Assembly: GCF_039523615.1 (NCBI RefSeq)
Contig: NZ_BAAAFQ010000004.1
Coordinates: forward strand, 806,001-870,000
Direction of reading: 5' to 3'
Source: Psychrosphaera haliotis
GTDB taxonomy: Bacteria; Pseudomonadota; Gammaproteobacteria; Enterobacterales; Alteromonadaceae
DNA: 64,000 nt
Shown here: positions 8,751 to 17,655 of the stretch, in pieces
Layout: the number at the start of each line of letters is the position of its first letter
Numbering within the stretch: position 1 is the first letter of the stretch
Position numbers and translations under genes: made by a program
Notes under the pieces: generated by a model
What the model was told of the DNA's origin: nothing
What the model saw: only the letters and a program-made list of their open reading frames with translations
The model's database searches: none

Positions 8751-10844
8751 GTGTATTTATTTGAAGGTTTAAAACAACAAATTTCGGCCTATTTGCCGCC
8801 AGAGCAAGTTGCTATTGTGCAACGTGCCTATGTAGTTGCGCGTGACGCCCATGATGGCCAAATGCGATCAAGTGGTGATCCTTATATTACTCACCCTGTC
8901 GCTGTGACTGTTTTACTTGCAAATATGAAGCTAGATCATGAAACATTATCTGCTGCTTTAATGCATGACGTTATTGAAGACACGCCTGTTTCTAAAAAAG
9001 ATTTAGCCGATGAGTTTGGCGATACCATTGCTGACTTAGTTGAAGGTGTATCAAAACTCGATAAGCTTCACTTTAAAGACAAAAAAGAATTCCAAGCTGA
9101 AAACTTCCGCAAAATGGTTATGGCCATGACGCAGGATATTCGCGTTATTCTAATAAAGCTTGCTGACCGAACCCACAACATGCGAACACTTGGGGCTTTA
9201 CGACCAGATAAGAAACGTCGTATTGCCAAAGAAACCTTAGAAATATACGCCCCAATTGCCAATCGACTTGGTATCCACGAATTTAAAAACGAACTAGAAA
9301 ATTTAGGCTTTGAAGCGCTTTATCCAATGCGTTCTAGAGCCCTAGAAAATGCAGTAAAGCAAGCTCGTGGTAACCGTAAAGAAATCATTCATAACATCCA
9401 GTCAGAAATTGAAACTCGCCTAGCAGAAGTAGGTATTCCTGGTGATGTTAAAGGCCGTGAAAAGCACTTATTTAGTATCTACAGAAAAATGTTAAACAAA
9501 GAGCTAATGTTTAACGAAGTTATGGATATCTACGCCTTTAGAATAATGGTTGATGACATAGACACGTGTTATCGAGTGTTTGGCGTAATGCACAACCTTT
9601 ACAAGCCAATTGAAACCAGATTTAAAGATTATATTGCTATTCCAAAATCGAATGGCTATCAGTCTCTGCATACGTCTCTTATTGGTCCTCATGGTATTCC
9701 AATTGAAATCCAAATTCGTACCAAAGAAATGGACGATTTGGCGGACAAAGGGATTGCAGCCCACTGGGCATACAAAGGTGCTGGCGATAAAACTGGTAAC
9801 ACGGCACAACAACGTGCACGTCAATGGATGCAAACCTTACTTGAGCTACAACAAAGTGCAGGTTCGTCATTTGAATTTATAGAAAACGTTAAAACGGAAA
9901 TGTTCCCAGAAGAAATTTATGTATTTACCCCAGATGGAAAAATTCATGAATTACCAATGGGTGCAACACCTGTAGATTTTGCTTATTCAGTTCATACCGA
10001 CGTTGGCAATACTTGTGTTGGTGCTAAGGTTGATCGCAAACCACACCCTTTAAGTCGACCATTAGATACAGGTCAGACGGTAGAAATTATTACTTCGCCT
10101 AATGTGAAGCCTAACGCCAACTGGCTAAACTTTGTGGTCACGGCCAAAGCCAGACTTGGTATTAGAAACTACCTAAAACATCAGCGTGCCAATGAGGCCA
10201 TAAACCTTGGTCGTCGACTATTAAAGTCAGCATTAGGTGAAACACAAATTGAACAAGTAGAACCAGAAGATATGATTAAGCTTTTGGCCGATTTCAATTT
10301 AAATACCATTGAAGATCTATATAGGGAAATTGGCTTAGGTAACTTAATGGGATTGACCATAAGTAACCGCTTACTTAATTCTGATAAAGAGCATGCAGAC
10401 AAAGTAGATCATACACCTATTGCAGGTGCAAAAGGTATGTTGGTTACTTATAGCAAGTGTTGTCACCCAATACCTGGTGATGAAATTGTTGCTCACGTTT
10501 CACAAGGTAAAGGCTTAACTATTCACAGAGAAGACTGTCCTAACTGTCGTAACTGGGAAAAAGACGCCGCTAAATTCTTTAAAGTTAAATGGGACGACGC
10601 TTCCGATAGAGAGTACGTAACTACTTTAAAAATAGAATTGATCAATCATCAAGGTGCACTTGCAAAAGTAACGCACTTAATCTCAAAGAGTAACTCCAAC
10701 GTAGAACATATATTTACAGAAGAAAAAGAATCAAATATATATGCTATTACGGCTGATGTGACGGTTAAAAACCGAGTTCATTTAGCACGAGTTATAAAAA
10801 AATTAAGAACTATGCCGGACGTCCAACGGATAAGCCGCAAGTAG
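8751..10844 (+). CDS. spoT: Bifunctional (p)ppGpp synthetase/hydrolase
   Basis: 697 residues starting at a GTG (MYLFEGLK), the family's usual N-terminus. Domains in order: HD hydrolase with HPVAVTVLLA and the metal-binding ALMHDVIEDTP (about 70-80); RelA/SpoT synthetase with GREKHLFSIYRKM and IPKSNGYQSLHTSLIG (about 230-330); TGS (FTPDGKIHELPMGATPVDFAYSVH, from about 388); zinc-finger-like CCHPIPGDEI; and a C-terminal ACT domain. The intact HD motif marks it as SpoT rather than RelA. It sets cytoplasmic (p)ppGpp levels during starvation. It is followed after 21 bases by ridA. Confidence 0.96.
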   Translation: MYLFEGLKQQISAYLPPEQVAIVQRAYVVARDAHDGQMRSSGDPYITHPVAVTVLLANMKLDHETLSAALMHDVIEDTPVSKKDLADEFGDTIADLVEGVSKLDKLHFKDKKEFQAENFRKMVMAMTQDIRVILIKLADRTHNMRTLGALRPDKKRRIAKETLEIYAPIANRLGIHEFKNELENLGFEALYPMRSRALENAVKQARGNRKEIIHNIQSEIETRLAEVGIPGDVKGREKHLFSIYRKMLNKELMFNEVMDIYAFRIMVDDIDTCYRVFGVMHNLYKPIETRFKDYIAIPKSNGYQSLHTSLIGPHGIPIEIQIRTKEMDDLADKGIAAHWAYKGAGDKTGNTAQQRARQWMQTLLELQQSAGSSFEFIENVKTEMFPEEIYVFTPDGKIHELPMGATPVDFAYSVHTDVGNTCVGAKVDRKPHPLSRPLDTGQTVEIITSPNVKPNANWLNFVVTAKARLGIRNYLKHQRANEAINLGRRLLKSALGETQIEQVEPEDMIKLLADFNLNTIEDLYREIGLGNLMGLTISNRLLNSDKEHADKVDHTPIAGAKGMLVTYSKCCHPIPGDEIVAHVSQGKGLTIHREDCPNCRNWEKDAAKFFKVKWDDASDREYVTTLKIELINHQGALAKVTHLISKSNSNVEHIFTEEKESNIYAITADVTVKNRVHLARVIKKLRTMPDVQRISRK

Positions 10845-10865
10845 TTCAGTCAACAGGATTTCACC

Positions 10866-11255
10866 ATGACACGTATTGTTATTAACACAGATGCGGCACC
10901 TGCCGCTATTGGCACTTATAATCAAGCGATTAAAGTAGGCACCACGGTTTACCTTTCTGGTCAAATTCCACTGGTTCCAGAAACCATGGAAGTTGTCTCA
11001 GAAGATTTTGAAGCGCAAGCAGAGCAAGTTTTTAAAAACCTGACTGCAGTTTGTGAGGCCTCTGGCGGCTCAATTGAAGATGCCGTGAAGCTCAATATTT
11101 TCCTAACTGATCTTGGTCAGTTCGCCAAAGTAAATGAAATTATGGCGAAGTATGTGGCCGAACCATTCCCAGCAAGAGCTGCAGTTCAAGTTTCAGCGTT
11201 GCCTAAAGGCGTGCAAATTGAAATTGATGGTATTTTAGAGCTATCTGACGTTTAA
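10866..11255 (+). CDS. ridA: RidA family enamine/imine deaminase
   Basis: 129 residues. Family motifs: APAAIGTYNQAIKVG near the start, YLSGQIPLVPET, and FPARAAVQVSALPKGVQIEIDGI at the C-terminus, where the Arg of FPARA contacts the substrate carboxylate. RidA hydrolyses reactive 2-aminoacrylate from PLP enzymes to pyruvate. Its position between spoT and trmH is conserved in many Alteromonadales. Ribosome site AGGA before the ATG. Confidence 0.93.
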   Translation: MTRIVINTDAAPAAIGTYNQAIKVGTTVYLSGQIPLVPETMEVVSEDFEAQAEQVFKNLTAVCEASGGSIEDAVKLNIFLTDLGQFAKVNEIMAKYVAEPFPARAAVQVSALPKGVQIEIDGILELSDV

Positions 11256-11273
11256 GCATTATTAGGAACAAAC

Positions 11274-12056
11274 ATGACACCGGAACGCTTTAAACGTATT
11301 ACTGAAATACTCGACAAACGTCAGCCTGATTTAACGGTTTGTATGGAACAAGTCCATAAGACTCATAACTTATCAGCCATTATAAGAACTGCTGACGCCA
11401 TTGGTATTCATAATATCCATGCGATATACACGACTGAAAGCCGTTGGTTATCTGGTGGTCGTGCTTCGGGCAGTCAAAAGTGGGTAAAAGTGACTGAACA
11501 GCCTGATACGGCAACAGCAATAAAACAGTTTAAAGCGCAAGGTATGCAAGTCTTAGCCACTAATCTATCTGATAGAGCTAAAGACTTTCGCGAAATTGAT
11601 TATACAAAACCTACTGCACTTATTTTGGGCCAAGAACGTGACGGTATTTCAGATGAAGCACTAGAGCTAGCTGACCATCATGTTGTAGTACCAATGTTTG
11701 GTATGGTTGAGTCATTAAATGTGAGTGTCGCTGGTGCGTTAATTATGTATGAAGCGCAGCGCCAACGCTTAGTGGCTGGTATGTACGACAAACCAGTAAT
11801 TAGCGAAAAAATACGTCATCAAATGTTATTTGAAGGCGGGCACCCAATTTATGCCGAGTTATGTGTAAGAACAGAAACTCCTTATCCACCGTTGGATGAA
11901 GACGGCCAGATTGATGCACCAAAATCTTGGTATACAGAATTAAAAGATAAATATAATCTATTACCTGCGGGTAAAAAGTCACGTCGTGTTGATTTTACGC
12001 ATACGGATCAGACATTTGAGTTTGAACCAAACTCTATTGCCGATAAATGTAACTAA
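11274..12056 (+). CDS. trmH: tRNA (guanosine-18-2'-O)-methyltransferase
   Basis: 260 residues, SPOUT-class methyltransferase. It begins MTPERFKRITEILDKRQPDLTV. Motif 1 is NLSAIIRTADAIGIHNIHAI (about 34-53), motif 2 ALILGQERDGIS (about 118), and motif 3 VPMFGMVESLNVSVAGALIMYEA (about 140-162), which forms the SAM-binding knot. A basic C-terminal extension typical of gammaproteobacterial TrmH follows. It methylates the ribose of G18 in the tRNA D-loop. 18 bases after ridA and 9 before recG, so one operon is likely. Confidence 0.94.
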   Translation: MTPERFKRITEILDKRQPDLTVCMEQVHKTHNLSAIIRTADAIGIHNIHAIYTTESRWLSGGRASGSQKWVKVTEQPDTATAIKQFKAQGMQVLATNLSDRAKDFREIDYTKPTALILGQERDGISDEALELADHHVVVPMFGMVESLNVSVAGALIMYEAQRQRLVAGMYDKPVISEKIRHQMLFEGGHPIYAELCVRTETPYPPLDEDGQIDAPKSWYTELKDKYNLLPAGKKSRRVDFTHTDQTFEFEPNSIADKCN

Positions 12057-12065
12057 TGGAATAAC

Positions 12066-14159
12066 ATGGCGCTAACGTCCTTATCTTCAGTGCCAATTAC
12101 CACACTTAAAGGTGTTGGCCCTAAAGTCGCAGAAAAACTAACAAAACTTGGCATTCATAATATTGAAGATGCCCTGTTTCACCTACCTTTGCGCTATGAA
12201 GATCGCAGCCGTATTTACCCAATCGCAAATACCGTAGTTGGCACCCATGTGGCAGTGGTAGGGCAAGTCACATCTTGCAATATCCAGTTTGGCCGAAAAC
12301 GCATGTTAGTCGTTAAAATTGGCGATTCGACTGGCGGCATGACGTTACGTTTTTTTAACTTTTCCGCAGCCCAAAAAAACTCATTAGAAGATGGCACTTG
12401 GATAAAGTGTTTTGGTGAGATCAGAGGCGGCAAATTTGGACCAGAAATTCTTCACCCTGATTACGTTAAAATCGACGGCCCTGACGACATAAATGTAGAC
12501 GAGTCTTTAACGCCCGTTTATCCAACTACTGAAGGCGTAAAGCAAGCTTCCCTTAGAAGTATTACTGAACAAGCCCTGTCTCGATTAGAAAAGTATAGGG
12601 TTGAAGAGCTGATCCCCTTTGAAAGACTACCAAATAGCTATTCACTAGTTAAGGCGCTGCAAATTTGTCATCGCCCGCCCATTGATACTGACGTGTCATT
12701 GCTGGAACTGGGGACTCATCCGGCCCAGCAACGTTTAGCGTTTGAAGAGTTATGCGCATACCAATCAAGTATGTTGCACCTAAAAAAAGACACTCAGCAA
12801 GTGTCAGCAGTGCCATTTCCAAAAGAAAACGACTATGTAGATCAGTTTTTAAGTTCACTTCCTTTTTCGCCTACTAGTGCTCAACAACGGGTTGTTGCAG
12901 ATATTACCAACGACCTTGCAAAGCCATTGCCAATGATGCGACTAGTGCAAGGTGATGTAGGCTCTGGTAAAACTTTAGTGGCCGCTTTGTCGGCATTAAC
13001 CGTTATAGCCCAAGGTTATCAAGTGGCTTTAATGGCACCCACTGAAATATTAGCAGAGCAACATGCCCACAGTTTTAAGGCTTGGTTTGAACCACTAGGG
13101 ATTAACGTCGCCTGGTTAGCCGGTAAGTCAAAAGTAGCAGAAAAACGAGCGGCATTAGAAGTAATTGGCGATGGCTCAGCACAAATGGTCGTAGGTACTC
13201 ACGCCATTTTTCAAGACCAAGTAGAGTTTTCAAAACTCGCCTTAATCATTATTGATGAACAGCACCGCTTTGGCGTGCATCAAAGGCTGTCATTAAGAAA
13301 CAAAGGCGCTATTCATACTCAAGGTACAGTGATGTATCCGCACCAACTGGTAATGACGGCAACGCCTATTCCTAGAACCTTAGCAATGACAGCCTACGCT
13401 GACTTAGATTGCTCCATTATTGATGAGTTACCACCAGGTAGAACACCTATAACGACCGTTGTAATACCAGATACTAAACGGGATAAAGTAATTGAACGCG
13501 TTGAACACGTTTGCCTTACTACGGGCCAGCAAGCCTACTGGGTTTGCACGCTTGTAGAAGAGAGCGAAGCATTACAATGCCAGGCAGCTGAAGATGCCGC
13601 CGTAGAATTGAAAGAGCTATTACCAGAGCTAACGATAGGCTTGGTGCATGGCCGCATGAAGGCCGATGAAAAACAGGCTGTTATGCAAGCGTTTAAGAAT
13701 GGTGATGTTAATTTGCTGGTTGCGACTACCGTTATAGAAGTAGGCGTTGATGTTCCTAATGCCAGTCTTATGATCATAGAAAACCCAGAACGACTTGGTT
13801 TAGCCCAATTGCATCAACTCCGAGGACGTGTTGGCCGAGGTGCTTTACAGTCTCATTGTGTTTTACTTTATCATTCACCGTTGTCTCATACTGCACAGCA
13901 ACGTTTAGCTGTTTTGAGAGACTCTAACGACGGCTTTGTTATTTCAGAAAAAGATTTAGAAATAAGAGGCGCGGGCGAAATCCTAGGCACACGCCAAACA
14001 GGAGTCGCGGCTTTTAAGGTCGCAGACTTAGAACGAGACGCAATATTATGTGAACAAGCTATATTGGTAGCACAGGATTTATTATTGTCACAACCAGAAA
14101 AAATTAACTCATTAATTGCTCGTTGGTTAGGAGAAAAACAACTTTATGGTAATGCCTAA
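12066..14159 (+). CDS. recG: ATP-dependent DNA helicase RecG
   Basis: 697 residues, full length. The N-terminal wedge/OB domain contains ITTLKGVGPKVAEKL. Helicase motifs follow: I GDVGSGKTLVA (about 297), II IIDEQHRFG (about 394), III TATPIPRTLA (about 425) and VI QLRGRVGRG (about 590). The C-terminal LEIRGAGEILGTRQTG is characteristic. RecG remodels stalled forks and branched DNA. Last member of the gmk-to-recG series. Confidence 0.97.
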   Translation: MALTSLSSVPITTLKGVGPKVAEKLTKLGIHNIEDALFHLPLRYEDRSRIYPIANTVVGTHVAVVGQVTSCNIQFGRKRMLVVKIGDSTGGMTLRFFNFSAAQKNSLEDGTWIKCFGEIRGGKFGPEILHPDYVKIDGPDDINVDESLTPVYPTTEGVKQASLRSITEQALSRLEKYRVEELIPFERLPNSYSLVKALQICHRPPIDTDVSLLELGTHPAQQRLAFEELCAYQSSMLHLKKDTQQVSAVPFPKENDYVDQFLSSLPFSPTSAQQRVVADITNDLAKPLPMMRLVQGDVGSGKTLVAALSALTVIAQGYQVALMAPTEILAEQHAHSFKAWFEPLGINVAWLAGKSKVAEKRAALEVIGDGSAQMVVGTHAIFQDQVEFSKLALIIIDEQHRFGVHQRLSLRNKGAIHTQGTVMYPHQLVMTATPIPRTLAMTAYADLDCSIIDELPPGRTPITTVVIPDTKRDKVIERVEHVCLTTGQQAYWVCTLVEESEALQCQAAEDAAVELKELLPELTIGLVHGRMKADEKQAVMQAFKNGDVNLLVATTVIEVGVDVPNASLMIIENPERLGLAQLHQLRGRVGRGALQSHCVLLYHSPLSHTAQQRLAVLRDSNDGFVISEKDLEIRGAGEILGTRQTGVAAFKVADLERDAILCEQAILVAQDLLLSQPEKINSLIARWLGEKQLYGNA

Positions 14160-14258
14160 GGTTGATATATTCGATTATATAAACAATACTTTAAGTTCGT
14201 CGTTGAAGTATTTCACGTTAAATAACAGTCTTATTAAAAAATAATAAAGTAGAGGTTC

Positions 14259-15485
14259 ATGAAAAAAGTTCTTATTGTTGAGGACAGTTTACCCATTGTG
14301 GCGCTGCACAAGAACATAGCTATTAAAGCGGGACTTGAACCAGTTATAGCGATGACATTTAGTGAAGTAAAAGCTTTATCAAGCCAATTTGATGATTTTT
14401 TCTGCGCTATTATCGACTACAGCTTACCCGATGCGCCAAACGGCGAAGCCATAGATTTTATTCTAGACGCAAAAGTTCCAAGCATAGTAATGACGGGTAT
14501 GCTAGATGACAAAATACGTGAGCACATCCTCGAATTACCTGTTATTGATTATATTACAAAAGAAAGTAAACAAGCCTTTCATTACCTCCTCTCGTTGTTA
14601 AAAAAACTTCAGACCAATAACAATGTAAAAGTCCTTGTCGTTGACGACGCTAGTAGTGCTCGAGCCTATGTTCGAGGCTTATTACTCCGTCATAATTTTG
14701 ATGTATTGTTAGCAAACTCAGGTAAATCCGCTCTTAATGTTCTTAAAAACAATCCAGATATTAAGCTGGTTATTACTGATAAAGAAATGCCACACATGGA
14801 TGGCATTGAACTTTGTAATCAAATTAGAGCGACCCATACAAAAGATGATGTAAGCATTATTGGCATCTCTGCAAATAGCTCTCAATCTCTTACGGCTAAA
14901 TTTATAAAAAATGGCGCCAACGACTTTTTACAAAAACCATTTTGTTTGGAGGAGTTTTATTGCCGAGTTATACAAAATATAGAGTATGTTCAAAGTATTG
15001 ATATAATTAGAAAACAAGCTAACACTGACTATTTGACTGATTTGGCTAATCGCCGTTATTACTTTAATAGCGCCCAACCAATTATGGATAGTTTGGATAC
15101 AAGTACAGTCGCGATGATGGATATTGATGATTTCAAGTCCATTAATGACAATTATGGCCATGACGCTGGCGATATTGTTTTAAAAACTATTTCTAGTTTA
15201 ATCCAGTTACACTTTGAACCTAAGTACCTTGCAGCGAGATTAGGTGGTGAGGAATTCAGTGTTTATTTTCATGACTTGGAACTCGAAAAAGCGGTCAAAA
15301 TGCTAGAAAGTTTTAGGCAGGAATTAGAAAAAACTAAAATTAATGTAGGCTGTGAAATCATCACTTGCACTGTTAGTATTGGCGTGTGCCAAGATAAAAA
15401 AGATAAGTTAGATAGTTTACTTATACTTGCAGATCAAAAATTATATACGGCAAAAGAAACAGGCAAAAACAAAGTGGTCTTTTAA
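14259..15485 (+). CDS. Two-receiver response regulator with diguanylate cyclase (REC-REC-GGDEF)
   Basis: 408 residues. Receiver 1 (about 1-120) has the acidic pocket VEDS, phospho-Asp in IIDYSLPD and Lys in YITKES. Receiver 2 (about 125-240) has VVDDASSARA, phospho-Asp in VITDKEMPHMDG and FLQKPF. The GGDEF domain (about 250-408) carries DIDDFKSINDNYGHDAGD and the active-site RLGGEEF, so it should make c-di-GMP. The usual RxxD product-inhibition site five residues ahead of GGEEF is absent. No histidine kinase is adjacent. Ribosome site AGAGG before the ATG. Confidence 0.9.
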   Translation: MKKVLIVEDSLPIVALHKNIAIKAGLEPVIAMTFSEVKALSSQFDDFFCAIIDYSLPDAPNGEAIDFILDAKVPSIVMTGMLDDKIREHILELPVIDYITKESKQAFHYLLSLLKKLQTNNNVKVLVVDDASSARAYVRGLLLRHNFDVLLANSGKSALNVLKNNPDIKLVITDKEMPHMDGIELCNQIRATHTKDDVSIIGISANSSQSLTAKFIKNGANDFLQKPFCLEEFYCRVIQNIEYVQSIDIIRKQANTDYLTDLANRRYYFNSAQPIMDSLDTSTVAMMDIDDFKSINDNYGHDAGDIVLKTISSLIQLHFEPKYLAARLGGEEFSVYFHDLELEKAVKMLESFRQELEKTKINVGCEIITCTVSIGVCQDKKDKLDSLLILADQKLYTAKETGKNKVVF

Positions 15486-15536
15486 CAACACCACTTTCAT
15501 CTTCATTAAAAACAAGCAAATCAACCTAAAATATAC

Positions 15537-15806
15537 TTACTCTGTCTCTGCGCCTTTTTTACTTTCCAATAACGCTTTTAATTCAGACACTTCTTTTTCT
15601 AATAAATCTAACTTAGCTCGTGTTCTTGCCAATACTTGGGTTTGAACATCAAACTCTTCTCTACTAACAACATCTAACTGCGACAATTTATTTTGTAGAA
15701 TCGTTTTTACTTTTTCTTCTGCGTTGTCCGCCATCGTCTTAACACCTGCAGGTAATGAATCTGCAACTTGTGAAGCAAACTGCTCTATTTTTTTAGCGTC
15801 AATCAT
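15537..15806 (-). CDS. ubiK: UbiK ubiquinone-biosynthesis accessory factor
   Basis: 89 residues. MIDAKKIEQFASQVADSLP, the central VSREEFDVQTQVLARTRAKLDLLEKEVSELKALL coiled coil, and a short variable tail match the UbiK (YqiC, BMFP) family. UbiK forms a trimer and helps the cytoplasmic Ubi complex in aerobic ubiquinone synthesis. A single-gene unit, convergent with the GGDEF gene. Confidence 0.93.
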   Translation of the reverse strand: MIDAKKIEQFASQVADSLPAGVKTMADNAEEKVKTILQNKLSQLDVVSREEFDVQTQVLARTRAKLDLLEKEVSELKALLESKKGAETE

Positions 15807-15852
15807 CTTTAACCCTTAATTATTTAGCTTGGCTTATTGTAATTGCTGGAAT

Positions 15853-15878
15853 AAAAAAGGCCAGCATTGCTGACCTTT
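15853..15878 (-). terminator. Rho-independent terminator of the TraF-like gene
   Basis: On the minus strand, AAAGGTCAGC-aat-GCTGGCCTTT is followed by a T run. It lies between the TraF-like stop and the ubiK start. Confidence 0.8.
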
Positions 15879-15934
15879 AATTGTGAAACACACTAAGTCT
15901 TTTATAAATACTTAGCTTGTTTTACGCATTTAAT

Positions 15935-17488
15935 TTACCAAGTGATCATTGCTTGTAAACCGCCGCCTACGTCATCTAATTCAGGCGATGCTTGTAAGCC
16001 TAAATCAAATTGAACGCCGCCTAGGTAAACACCAGCACCAACCGTAATTAGGCCATCACTTTCATCTGTTGTTGAATTACCAACTTTATCAGCAAAATTG
16101 TGACGGTAGCCCGCTCTTAACTCTAAAAAGTCATAAGCATTTATTACTGCACCAACACTACCATACTGACTACCACGGAAAAATTGCTCGCCATTGGCAA
16201 ACTGTGGTCCTTTAGATTCAGTTAAGTCTAAATCCGCAGCTAAACGAATCCAGCCGTGATTATAACTTGTTCCAATTCTAACTTGAGTATCAACTTCGTA
16301 TATAAGCGACTCTTGCCCTACTTTAAGTGATTCTTGACGTGACTCAATGTCTTCACCAACAATATTTTTAACGGTAACGCCAATACGCCACTTATCCATT
16401 GAGTCCATAGATAAAATTGCACCTAAGTCAGCGGTTACAAAATCTTTTGAACTGCGGTACTCATCGCCATCAATATCGTCTTCATCAAAATCAGACGATG
16501 CTGATTGATAATCAAAAAACTCTAAACGAACCGTTTTAACGGTTGCACCAACACTCAGTTTCTTTTCTGAGTCTAACTGCCAATTTGAAGCTAGTGTTAC
16601 GCCAGCTTCCGCCCAACCAATCGCGGCAAAGCGTGCTTTAGATTCTAATGTATCTTCGTCAAAGACGATGGTTTGCGTGTCTTGATCAAAAATATCGCCA
16701 TAATCGTTTTGTATCGTCGTTTGTAGAACTTTAGCGTCTTCTGCTAGGACTTCTGCGGCATTAAAGTCCACTTCTGCTTGATCCGCTATCCTTTGAGCTT
16801 CATCTATGTCATCTTGTGTCGCAGTGCCGCTGTTTTCCAGTTGCTCTAGGTCTGATTGAAGTTGGTCATAACGAGCTTCTAAACGAGTAGCTTCGTCGTA
16901 TAAAGGACGAACGTCGCTAAGAAGCGTCTGGCCTAAACCTGTATATCGGCGCAATAAGTTAATATCGCTAGAAGAAATATCCCCCGTGCCACCTACATCA
17001 AACTTCGCCATTGCATTAAATGAAACTGCTACACGCTCAAATGCCATCCCAAAACCAAGGTTTACACCAAAACTGCCTTGCAAACCAGCACCGTCTAATT
17101 GTTCAAAATCGTTAACAATGCGGTTGGCGGTGTTAATGGTATTTTGTAGATTTTGAGGATCACCTTCTAGTAAGTCTGAATCGTCCAAGTCTTCAAAGTT
17201 ATTCACTTCGTCTTCCAGGCTTTCAAAAAGATCTAAACTATCGCCATCATCTTTTGTATCGGCAACGCGTCCTGTGCCATTTAAAACAAGGAAAAAATCA
17301 TTGTCAGTGCCTACCGCTGTGCCCAATAACGCAGGGTTATAATTAGCCGCTGAAGACCAATGTGCATATGTAAGACCTGCACCACCGCTGCCAAGGTTCC
17401 TTGCTGATTGTATAAAACTGTCCACTGCTAGCGCGGACGTGCTGAATAAGCCTAAAGTAATGGCCAAAGATACTGCTGATTTTTTCAT
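15935..17488 (-). CDS. TraF-type (FadL/PorV-like) outer-membrane barrel protein
   Basis: 517 residues from the ATG at 17488, preceded by GAGG 8 bases upstream; an in-frame ATG six codons earlier lacks one. The signal peptide MKKSAVSLAITLGLFSTSALA is followed by SARNLGSGGAGLTYAHWSSAANYNPALL, the hallmark of the chromosomal 'conjugal transfer TraF' family (TraF_2). Despite that name it resembles FadL-like barrels and is not linked to conjugation genes here. The C-terminal half alternates beta-strand-like segments and ends in AMITW. A helical insert at about 180-265, heptad-like and very acidic, interrupts the fold. Function is unknown; outer membrane is inferred. Confidence 0.75.
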   Translation of the reverse strand: MKKSAVSLAITLGLFSTSALAVDSFIQSARNLGSGGAGLTYAHWSSAANYNPALLGTAVGTDNDFFLVLNGTGRVADTKDDGDSLDLFESLEDEVNNFEDLDDSDLLEGDPQNLQNTINTANRIVNDFEQLDGAGLQGSFGVNLGFGMAFERVAVSFNAMAKFDVGGTGDISSSDINLLRRYTGLGQTLLSDVRPLYDEATRLEARYDQLQSDLEQLENSGTATQDDIDEAQRIADQAEVDFNAAEVLAEDAKVLQTTIQNDYGDIFDQDTQTIVFDEDTLESKARFAAIGWAEAGVTLASNWQLDSEKKLSVGATVKTVRLEFFDYQSASSDFDEDDIDGDEYRSSKDFVTADLGAILSMDSMDKWRIGVTVKNIVGEDIESRQESLKVGQESLIYEVDTQVRIGTSYNHGWIRLAADLDLTESKGPQFANGEQFFRGSQYGSVGAVINAYDFLELRAGYRHNFADKVGNSTTDESDGLITVGAGVYLGGVQFDLGLQASPELDDVGGGLQAMITW

Positions 17489-17655
17489 GATAAATCCTCT
17501 TTTCATAGATGACAGCGTTTAATCCACTATATTGTAGTCGATTTATTCATCACTACATAAGCTAAAATTTATTATTCTTTCCCTAGAATTCTCTAATGCG
17601 AAAGTAGGCTTTACTTTGGTATGATTGCGCCCTTAACTACAAGGTGACCAAATTA

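Noticed and set aside
9504..9882. Shadow ORFs inside spoT, recG, groEL and speA
   Set aside because: They lie in other frames of clearly conserved genes and have no ribosome sites or family motifs.
15935..17488. Evidence for conjugation genes from the 'TraF' family name
   Set aside because: No other tra genes are near; the family is a widespread chromosomal barrel protein with a misleading name.
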